This document shows positions 25,188-30,907 of a DNA stretch of 45,111 nt, piece after piece. The translations under genes were made by a program, and so were the position numbers. Origin of the DNA: Bacteroidales bacterium UBA2287 (GTDB lineage: Bacteria; Bacteroidota; Bacteroidia; Bacteroidales; Tenuifilaceae); contig DDWL01000043.1 of assembly GCA_002345675.1 (NCBI GenBank), positions 1-45,111 of the forward strand. Direction: 5' to 3'. The notes under the pieces are model-generated. The model saw nothing but the letters and a program-made list of their open reading frames with translations. It was not told the origin of the DNA and did no database searches. Numbering within the stretch: the stretch's first letter is position 1; the number at the start of each line of letters is the position of its first letter.

Positions 25188-25243
25188 AAAACACAGGCAT
25201 CAACAAGGGAGTTAAAAATCTCACCCAAAAATAATTTTTATTT

Positions 25244-25251
25244 TACCTTTG
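25244..25251 (+). promoter_or_regulatory. -7 element of the LtaS-like gene
   Basis: TACCTTTG, exact match to TAnnTTTG, 20 bp before the ATG; short leader. Confidence 0.5.
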
Positions 25252-25270
25252 TTGGCTTAATAAAATTGAG

Positions 25271-27229
25271 ATGATTACAGCACTTGCCCAGTACTTTAAA
25301 ACCATAAAGATTAAAGGGAACATTTACCTTACGCTTGCCGTTAACCTTGCCATTGTTTACGTACTTTTTACCCTTTGCAGGGTTTTGTTCTACGCATTTA
25401 ACAGCCAGTATTTTAGCGATATCGATTTTTGGCATTTTACCCGAATGCTTGTGGGAGGAATAAAATTCGATACATCAGGAATTTTTTACACAAACCTACT
25501 TTACATATTTGCAATGCTTTTGCCTTTTGCCTTCAGGTATAATGGCATTTACCAATTGTTTTTAAAGTGGATTTTTTGGGTATCAAATAGCATTGCCCTT
25601 TTGGCAAATTGCTCCGACATTATTTACTTTCGCTTTACCCTTCGCCGCACAACGGCTTCAATTTTTAATGAGTTCGAAAACGAGGTAAATATTCCGTCCC
25701 TTTTTCTAAAATTTGCAGTCGATTACTGGTACATTGCTCTTATTTGGATGGTTTTGGTTGCACTTCTTGTAGTAGCCTACCGAAAACCTAAATTATTCAT
25801 TCCAGTAAAGGGTTTTACACAGCATTCGGTATACTTTGTAAATGGATTAGTTTTACTCGCGTTGCTAATGGGCTTAACCGTTGGCGGATTAAGGGGCGGC
25901 TTTAGGCATAGCACTCGCCCAATTACGCTTAGCAATGCAGGCGAGTACGTTAAGGAGCCTCTCGAAACGGCAATAGTTTTAAATACACCTTTCAGCATAA
26001 TTAGAACAATTGGTTTTAAAGGACTGCAAAAGGTAACTTTTTATGAAAATGAAGAAGAACTAGCCAGCATTTACACCCCCGTACATACACCAAACCCCGA
26101 GGGTAGTTTTAAGCCTTTAAACGTTGTAGTTATTATAATGGAAAGCATTGGCAGGGAGTATATTGGAGCATACAATCCTCACCTAAAGGAGCAGGGCTAT
26201 GATGGCTACACACCTTTCCTCGACTCGCTTATTTCCGAAAGTTTTATGTTTCGCTATTCCTTCTCCAATGGGCGAAAATCAATTGATGTGCTGCCTTCGG
26301 TATTTGCATCGATTCCCATGATGGTGGAGCCATATATTTTAACCCCTTACTCATCGAACAAGCTTAACAGCCTCGCCACAATACTTAAGCCCAAGGGCTA
26401 CTACTCTGCCTTTTTTCATGGCGCACCCAATGGCTCCATGGGGCATCAGGCTTTTACCACTATGCATGGATTCGACAAGTACTATGGTATGACAGAGTAC
26501 TCAAACGACAACGATTTTGACGGTATGTGGGGTATTTGGGACGAAGAGTTCTTTCAGTACTTTGCCAAAGAGATGAACAGTTTGCCACAACCTTTTGTGT
26601 CGGGAATTTTTTCAGTTACGTCGCATCATCCATTTATAATTCCAAAAAAGTACGAGGGAAAATTTCCAAAGGGAATCCTGCCAATTCATCAGTGTGTAGG
26701 CTATACCGATTATGCCCTACGTCGATTTTTCGATGCAATTAAGGATAAGCCCTGGTTTAGCAATACGCTATTTGTGTTCACTGCCGATCACCCCAACGAA
26801 CCCTCGTTCGATGAGTACCGAAATAACCTTGGAAGCTTTGCCGTGCCAATTTTCTTTTACCACCCATCGTCGAATTTAAAGGGAGTTAGCACAGTCCCAG
26901 CCCAGCAAATCGATATTTTACCTACAATTTTGGGTTACCTTAACTACAGCGAACCTTTTGTTGCCTTTGGCAAAAACTTGTTCGAAAAGGAGGTAGCGCC
27001 ATTTACCGTAAGCTACAGCAATAGCACCTATCAGTTTATTATGGATAAGCACTTTTTACTTCATGATGGCAATCAATCCGTTAGTCTTTATAACTATCGA
27101 ACCGACAGTCTTTTACAAAAGAACATTTTAGGCGAAAGGGAAAGCGAAGCAAATGAAATGGAGACTTTTGTAAAGGCGTTTATTCAGCAGTACAATAATA
27201 GGCTTATAGGCGATAAGTTGATGCCTTAG
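25271..27229 (+). CDS. LTA synthase-family (sulfatase-fold) membrane transferase
   Basis: Inner-membrane enzyme with a periplasmic sulfatase-fold domain, of the family that transfers phosphoglycerol or phosphoethanolamine to envelope glycans or lipids; the acceptor here is unknown. The 652 residues comprise about five membrane segments (to residue ~215) and the catalytic domain. Key residues: Glu291 in IIMESIGR (metal), Ser337 in NGRKSIDVLPS at the position of the nucleophile, and Asp506/His507 in FTADHPNE (metal). In LtaS proper the nucleophile is Thr; here it appears to be Ser. Bacteroidota lack lipoteichoic acid, so the LTA synthase name describes the family only. It has its own -7 element. 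Confidence 0.87.
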   Translation: MITALAQYFKTIKIKGNIYLTLAVNLAIVYVLFTLCRVLFYAFNSQYFSDIDFWHFTRMLVGGIKFDTSGIFYTNLLYIFAMLLPFAFRYNGIYQLFLKWIFWVSNSIALLANCSDIIYFRFTLRRTTASIFNEFENEVNIPSLFLKFAVDYWYIALIWMVLVALLVVAYRKPKLFIPVKGFTQHSVYFVNGLVLLALLMGLTVGGLRGGFRHSTRPITLSNAGEYVKEPLETAIVLNTPFSIIRTIGFKGLQKVTFYENEEELASIYTPVHTPNPEGSFKPLNVVVIIMESIGREYIGAYNPHLKEQGYDGYTPFLDSLISESFMFRYSFSNGRKSIDVLPSVFASIPMMVEPYILTPYSSNKLNSLATILKPKGYYSAFFHGAPNGSMGHQAFTTMHGFDKYYGMTEYSNDNDFDGMWGIWDEEFFQYFAKEMNSLPQPFVSGIFSVTSHHPFIIPKKYEGKFPKGILPIHQCVGYTDYALRRFFDAIKDKPWFSNTLFVFTADHPNEPSFDEYRNNLGSFAVPIFFYHPSSNLKGVSTVPAQQIDILPTILGYLNYSEPFVAFGKNLFEKEVAPFTVSYSNSTYQFIMDKHFLLHDGNQSVSLYNYRTDSLLQKNILGERESEANEMETFVKAFIQQYNNRLIGDKLMP

Positions 27230-27288
27230 AAAAGTTTATGGGAAAGAGTTATAGAAAACAGCAACTTAACGTTCATTTATTCTGAATT

Positions 27289-27347
27289 ATTGGACATACA
27301 AAGGTTTTTATGCTAAAAAATGAACAAGAAATACCCTTATGTCCAAT
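27289..27347. repeat. Inverted repeat ATTGGACAT / ATGTCCAAT
   Basis: Perfect 9-bp arms at 27289-27297 and 27339-27347 with a 41-bp spacer; the pairing partly continues inward (AAGG / CCTT). No T-run follows, so it does not look like a terminator for the upstream gene. Confidence 0.5.
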
Positions 27348-27384
27348 TCTCCCAACTTGCCCGAAAACAAGTGAAATATTGACT

Positions 27385-27467
27385 ATAACGGCTTGAAAAC
27401 TTTGAAGTGTTAGAATTAAATATTGATTTTATATCTTTTGTAACTACCTGATTAGCTGAGCCGTTAT
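27385..27467. repeat. Inverted repeat with TAACGGCT core (unit 1)
   Basis: Perfect 9-bp arms ATAACGGCT (27385-27393) and AGCCGTTAT (27459-27467) bound an 83-bp AT-rich unit. The core TAACGGCT recurs at the left end of the next unit (27519-27526 region). Confidence 0.5.
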
Positions 27468-27517
27468 TTGATATTATGGAAGAATACTGAACAATCGAAG
27501 ACTATTTCCAAATTAAC

Positions 27518-27647
27518 GCTAACGGCTGGGGTGAGTTTTGCGCTGGGGATTGGAACAGCGTTCCTATCCCCCGATACGCAGTAACGACAAAACCGGTTAG
27601 CTCGCTAATCGGTCAAGGAGCCAGCGTGAAATGCACCCTTTGTTAGC
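27518..27647. repeat. Structured 130-bp inverted-repeat element (unit 2)
   Basis: Outer arms GCTAAC (27518-27523) and GTTAGC (27642-27647), with flanking GGGTG / CACCC also pairing. Inside are two strong hairpins: GGGGAT-T-GGAAC / GTTCC-T-ATCCCC at 27545-27571 (11 pairs around one T-T mismatch, extended by TGCG / CGCA), and ACCGGTTAGC / GCTAATCGGT at 27592-27613. Layout recalls integron-type recombination sites (short outer core arms, foldable interior), but the arms do not fit the GTTRRRY consensus exactly. Confidence 0.5.
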
Positions 27648-27687
27648 ATTTCGTTTTTTTTTATACTTCCTTATAAACTACAAGTTA

Positions 27688-28176
27688 CTATTCCTTTTTA
27701 CTTTCTTCTGGTATAGCATAATAAGTTTTGCAAACTATTTTCCAACCATCCTTAAATTTTAATAAAGACAAATAGTCATTGAACTTCAGTTTATCACCTT
27801 CAAAAAAATCAATTTTAGCAACTGCTGCTGTTCCAGAAACATCAATAAATTGAAACTTTATGGTAGTTAGTTCATTCTGAAAAGAATATTTTAACCCGCT
27901 TCTTTTTCCTTTCTTTGCATATTCTATCCAATTATATATTGGAAGTTGAACAATTGTGTTAACCTGTCCTATTCCTAATAAATAGAAACCTGGGTGAAAA
28001 CCCTTGTTTACAGCTTCCTCATCTGCATTATTACATAATCCATCAACATAAGCACTTTGTATAACTTCTTTGATAAGTTCTTTTTCTTTTAGAATGTCTT
28101 GTTCTTGAGCATAACTCCGTGAAGTTATCATTGATAATACTACAAGAATTATGAATTTGTGTAATTTTGTTTTCAT
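27688..28176 (-). CDS. NTF2-like (lumazine-binding-like) secreted protein
   Basis: Function unknown. The 162-residue product has a signal peptide (residues 1-23, ending SYA or AQ) and an NTF2/SnoaL-like alpha-beta barrel of the type called putative lumazine-binding (PF12893): helix KELIKEVIQSAYVDGL, the segment GFHPGFYLLG, the DYLSLLKFKDGWKIV strand pair and a final aromatic-rich strand. Composition is AT-rich and unlike the neighbours. Its 3' end lies 40 bp from the structured inverted repeat at 27518-27647, as a gene in a mobile cassette would. No promoter element is obvious upstream. Confidence 0.75.
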   Translation of the reverse strand: MKTKLHKFIILVVLSMITSRSYAQEQDILKEKELIKEVIQSAYVDGLCNNADEEAVNKGFHPGFYLLGIGQVNTIVQLPIYNWIEYAKKGKRSGLKYSFQNELTTIKFQFIDVSGTAAVAKIDFFEGDKLKFNDYLSLLKFKDGWKIVCKTYYAIPEESKKE

Positions 28177-28262
28177 ATGTAAAATTTATTAAAGGTTAAG
28201 TGTCAAATATCTTCATTTTTTACTAATACTTTGTTTGTCAATGTCTTTCAAATGAATGCTAA

Positions 28263-28730
28263 CTAATTCGTAACATAAAGCATATTACCACTAACCGAAG
28301 TGCGGTAACGCTTTAAAGCGTATCCGCTACTTGGATAGCCATGATTTTCGAGATTATAAACAGTGCTACAATGAGGGCAAGTGGCTGTTTGGGCAAAACC
28401 ATTTTCGTCGAGTGTAACCGAAGTGCTTACTTCGATGTGCTGAGGGCAGGAGGCGTCGAAAGCAAAAAACGGTTCGCTTGTCGAATTGTCGAGGCGGCGA
28501 TAAGCAATAATACCATTGTTATTGTACCCAACTTGTACCCCTCCAGCATAGCCTTTAATCATAACCGCATTGCCAATTGCATTAAGTGCCGAAAATTCGG
28601 GAAGGGTAAGGTTTATTTGAAGGTTTACAGGAACATCGGGTACAATTAATGGCTCCTCTTCGGTACAGCCAAAAAGTAGCACAAATAAAGTAAGAGTTGC
28701 CCCTAAAAAAACTATCTTTGAAGTTTTCAT
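28263..28730 (-). CDS. Rieske-fold-like lipoprotein
   Basis: Predicted outer-membrane or periplasmic lipoprotein of 155 residues. A signal sequence ends in LLFGC (lipobox, Cys22). The C-terminal half looks like a Rieske-type domain: ASCPQH (Cys95, His98), a short strand pair, then TCPHCSTVYNL (Cys118, His120, Cys121) and GYPSSGYALKRY, which in Rieske proteins precedes the last strands. The ligand set is not the classical CxH...CxxH: the first loop is CxxH and the second CxHC, so cluster type or even metal binding is uncertain. The frame extends upstream to 28769, but the ATG at 28730 directly precedes the lipoprotein signal. Divergent from the plus-strand gene at 28736. Confidence 0.7.
   Translation of the reverse strand: MKTSKIVFLGATLTLFVLLFGCTEEEPLIVPDVPVNLQINLTLPEFSALNAIGNAVMIKGYAGGVQVGYNNNGIIAYRRLDNSTSEPFFAFDASCPQHIEVSTSVTLDENGFAQTATCPHCSTVYNLENHGYPSSGYALKRYRTSVSGNMLYVTN
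28713..28720 (+). promoter_or_regulatory. -7 element of the plus-strand small-protein pair
   Basis: TATCTTTG, exact TAnnTTTG, 15 bp before the ATG at 28736. It lies inside the first codons of the divergent Rieske-like gene. Confidence 0.45.
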
Positions 28731-28735
28731 AGCCA

Positions 28736-29221
28736 ATGCAAAGCTATTCAAATTATTTAAACTTTTCAAATTACTTGAATATAGTAAGCAAACGGTTATT
28801 TAGATGGTTTATTCGAAATTGCAAGTTTATTCTTGTAATCGTTTTTTTTATACTTTTAGGGGGCGTTTCGAATTCGTGCGGAAAAAAAGTTTACCCTTCG
28901 GGTATCGAAATTGACTTTAAAGGATCGGAACGAACTTTTCAACGAAAAATTGCTAAAAGGGAAAGGGTTGCCAAACGATTCAACAGAAGGAAAGCAAGGC
29001 TCGAGCGAAGAGCAAACAGGCCAATTGAGAAAAAGAAGAGGGAAGAGGCAACCGTTCAAAAAAAGGCAATCGAAAAGCACATTAAAATGCAACACCCCGA
29101 TGTGCAGAAGCGAATGCTCGAGAATAGAAAATTTGCCGAAAACCGATACAGAAAAAAGCGTTCGGTTAAGGAAATATTAGTGTTTTGGAAAAAGAAAAAG
29201 TACAAGTGCCATGGATCTTGA
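28736..29221 (+). CDS. Small basic membrane-anchored protein, unknown
   Basis: Not recognised. The 161-residue product has one hydrophobic stretch at about 31-45 (FILVIVFFILLGGV) ending near Cys48, which could be an imperfect lipobox, followed by a strongly basic tail of about 110 residues (KKRE, RKARLERRANR, KKKKYK) likely to be helical. The start at 28736 is 5 bp from the start of the divergent gene; a TTG at 28775 would still keep the hydrophobic segment. It overlaps the next gene by 11 bp, so the two are probably translated together. Confidence 0.55.
   Translation: MQSYSNYLNFSNYLNIVSKRLFRWFIRNCKFILVIVFFILLGGVSNSCGKKVYPSGIEIDFKGSERTFQRKIAKRERVAKRFNRRKARLERRANRPIEKKKREEATVQKKAIEKHIKMQHPDVQKRMLENRKFAENRYRKKRSVKEILVFWKKKKYKCHGS
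28738..28770 (-). promoter_or_regulatory. Promoter of the Rieske-like lipoprotein gene
   Basis: On the minus strand TTTG (28770-28767), a 21-bp spacer and TAGCTTTG (28745-28738), an exact TAnnTTTG. Transcription would begin near 28731, at the ATG, giving a leaderless or nearly leaderless mRNA. It overlaps the start of the plus-strand gene. Confidence 0.45.
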
Positions 29222-29813
29222 CAATATTTTATACATAGTAATTGCCATTGTTTTGGCAATTATTAATGGGGTAGCTCAAAAGAAAAAGAAAAATGCCCAA
29301 CACCAAAAGGCAGCTCCAAAGCCTGCAAGTTCGTTCGACCCGTTCAACGAAGTTGATGAAGAACCCGTGCAACAGGAGGATTATCAGCCCATACAAATAG
29401 AAGATGTTTTAAAGGAGCTGAATAAAAAGTTCAATATTGAGGAGGAGTATATACCTAAAACAACTTTAACCTATAAGCCAGTTGAAGAAATTATCGATAA
29501 GCCCTTCAGTTCAATCGACCTAGCAGAATCAAAATCTTTTGCGCCTATTGACACACCCGAAAATGCTATTTTCAAACCAGTCGACACGTACGTTTCGGCC
29601 GAAGATGGAAGCGAGGAAATAGCCGATTACACTTTCGATTTTGAGAAGGATAGCATAGCTTCAACTGCAATTACCGATGCCCTTAGCGCCGATGAAGAGC
29701 AAGAAGCCTCGTTGGAAAAAAGGAGCGAGATACTAAAAGATTTCAACCCAAAACTTGCTGTTGTATATTCCGAAATTATTACACCAAAATACGTTACGGT
29801 ACGAAACAATTAA
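29211..29813 (+). CDS. Acidic membrane-anchored hypothetical protein
   Basis: Not assigned to a named family. The 200-residue product starts with a single membrane helix (about 4-22, LDNILYIVIAIVLAIINGVAQ), a stop-transfer KKKKN, and then an acidic, Pro-rich cytoplasmic tail. The last ~25 residues (LKDFNPKLAVVYSEIITPKY) recall a C-terminal box, FDLRKAVIYSEIL..KY, that I associate with small Bacteroidales membrane proteins of unknown role. The ATG lies 11 bp before the upstream stop, and the basic upstream product and acidic tail could bind each other. It is followed after 110 bp by greA with its own promoter. Confidence 0.6.
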   Translation: MDLDNILYIVIAIVLAIINGVAQKKKKNAQHQKAAPKPASSFDPFNEVDEEPVQQEDYQPIQIEDVLKELNKKFNIEEEYIPKTTLTYKPVEEIIDKPFSSIDLAESKSFAPIDTPENAIFKPVDTYVSAEDGSEEIADYTFDFEKDSIASTAITDALSADEEQEASLEKRSEILKDFNPKLAVVYSEIITPKYVTVRNN

Positions 29814-29845
29814 CCACAAAAAAATTTAGTTGTTAAAAAATTAAG

Positions 29846-29853
29846 TATATTTG
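29846..29853 (+). promoter_or_regulatory. -7 element of greA
   Basis: TATATTTG, exact match to TAnnTTTG. Predicted start near 29860, just ahead of the leader hairpin. Confidence 0.5.
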
Positions 29854-29864
29854 CTTCGTATAAA

Positions 29865-29892
29865 GAGTTCCGAGCAGTCGGGATTCTTTTTT
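29865..29892 (+). terminator. Attenuator-type hairpin in the greA leader
   Basis: GAGTTCCGA (29865-29873), loop GCAG, and TCGGGATTC (29878-29886) pair over nine positions including two G-U pairs, followed by six T (29887-29892). It lies between the -7 element and the greA ATG, so it could end transcription early and make a ~35-nt RNA. Confidence 0.6.
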
Positions 29893-29923
29893 ATTTACCC
29901 CTTAATCATTGGAGGTTTGCATT

Positions 29924-30397
29924 ATGTCGAAAATTGTTTACTTAACAGAAGAAGGATTGAAAAGGCTACAGGCCGAACTTGAACAGCTACGTTCAGTTGA
30001 GAGACCTGCCATTTCGAAGATGATTGCAGAGGCGCGCGACAAAGGCGATCTTTCTGAAAATGCTGAGTACGATGCAGCGAAGGAAGCCCAAGGAATGCTC
30101 GAAATGAAAATTGCAAAAATCGAAGATACTGTTGCCAATTCGCGTATAATCGACGAGTCGCGAATTGACACAACAAGAGTTCAAATTCTTAATAAGGTTA
30201 AACTCAAAAACCTTGGCACTAAGGTAATTGTTGAATATATGCTGGTTGCCGAAACCGAGTCGAACCTAAAAGAAGGCAAACTTTCAATTGGTACCCCAAT
30301 TGCCAAAGCTTTGCTTAGCAAAGTAGTAGGCGATGTGGTTGAAGTTCAGGTTCCCTCGGGAATTATGAAGTTTGAAATTATCGAAATTTCTCGTTAA
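29924..30397 (+). CDS. greA: Transcription elongation factor GreA
   Basis: Binds the RNA polymerase secondary channel and promotes cleavage of backtracked transcripts. The 157-residue protein has the N-terminal coiled coil (1-75) with LTEEGLKRLQAELEQLR and the acidic tip DLSENAEYDAAKE (~43-55; the two acidic residues that act at the catalytic site), then the FKBP-like domain ending IMKFEIIEI. The ATG at 29924 is chosen over a TTG at 29909 because a GGAGG lies 8 bp before it, one of the few good ribosome-binding sites in the window. The HIT gene follows after 19 bp. Confidence 0.95.
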   Translation: MSKIVYLTEEGLKRLQAELEQLRSVERPAISKMIAEARDKGDLSENAEYDAAKEAQGMLEMKIAKIEDTVANSRIIDESRIDTTRVQILNKVKLKNLGTKVIVEYMLVAETESNLKEGKLSIGTPIAKALLSKVVGDVVEVQVPSGIMKFEIIEISR

Positions 30398-30416
30398 TCA
30401 AATAAACAGAACTGCC

Positions 30417-30812
30417 ATGGCTACTATTTTTTCGAAAATTGCTTCTGGCGAAATTCCTGCATACAAAGTAGCAGAGGACGATCGCTTTTTTGCCTTTCTC
30501 GACATTAACCCACTGGCTAAAGGGCACACACTTGTTGTTCCCAAAATTGAGGTCGACTATATTTTTAGTATCGACGATAAAACTTTGGCCGACATGATGG
30601 TGTTTGCAAAGCGTGTAGCACTTGCCCTCGAAAAGGCCGTTCCGTGCAAACGAATTGGTGTTGCTGTTATTGGGCTCGAGGTTCCTCATGCACACATTCA
30701 CCTTATTCCGCTAAACAAGGAGTCCGACATTCACTTTGGAAAAACTCGCGAAAAGTTTACACCCGAAGAGTATACCGAATTAATGAAAGAAATTGAAGCA
30801 GAAATGGCATAA
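30417..30812 (+). CDS. HIT-family nucleotide hydrolase/transferase
   Basis: Small cytoplasmic nucleotide-binding enzyme of the histidine-triad superfamily (HINT branch); it probably removes AMP or similar groups from phosphoramidates or acyl-adenylates. In 131 residues it shows FSKIASGEIPAYKV (5-18), DINPLAKGHTLVVPK (~29-43) and the triad VPHAHIHLIP (~90-99). The ATG at 30417 starts the family's usual N-terminus; the longer frame overlaps greA and is not used. Terminator follows 27 bp after the stop. Confidence 0.92.
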   Translation: MATIFSKIASGEIPAYKVAEDDRFFAFLDINPLAKGHTLVVPKIEVDYIFSIDDKTLADMMVFAKRVALALEKAVPCKRIGVAVIGLEVPHAHIHLIPLNKESDIHFGKTREKFTPEEYTELMKEIEAEMA

Positions 30813-30838
30813 GCCATAACTTTACTATAATTCTTATG

Positions 30839-30879
30839 CAATCCAAGTTATCGTAGTCGGTAATTTGGATTGTTTTTTT
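30839..30879 (+). terminator. Intrinsic terminator after the greA-HIT unit
   Basis: Perfect 8-bp arms CAATCCAA (30839-30846) and TTGGATTG (30865-30872) around an 18-nt loop, then seven T (30873-30879). Confidence 0.75.
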
Positions 30880-30886
30880 ACCTTTA
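30879..30886 (+). promoter_or_regulatory. Candidate -7 element of yifB
   Basis: TACCTTTA, one base off TAnnTTTG, 22 bp before the yifB ATG, immediately after the terminator. Confidence 0.3.
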
Positions 30887-30907
30887 AGCTTCAAATAGTT
30901 AAGCTGT

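Larger units (their letters stand above)
27230..27687. other. 458-bp gene-free stretch with nested inverted repeats
   Basis: No credible gene; the only short open frame is a 28-codon ATG frame from 27310. It carries three successive inverted-repeat structures: 27289-27347, 27385-27467 and 27518-27647, described separately, followed by a run of nine T at 27654-27662. Confidence 0.6.

Noticed and set aside
27310..27396. 28-codon open frame starting at an ATG after the LtaS-like gene
   Set aside because: Too short, no homology signal, and it runs across the arms of two inverted repeats.
27518..27662. Reading the 27.5-27.66 kb structure as a simple rho-independent terminator of the LtaS-like gene
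   Set aside because: The T-run at 27654-27662 follows the far arm, but the element is 130 bp long with two independent hairpins and starts nearly 290 bp after the stop codon, so a plain terminator does not explain it.
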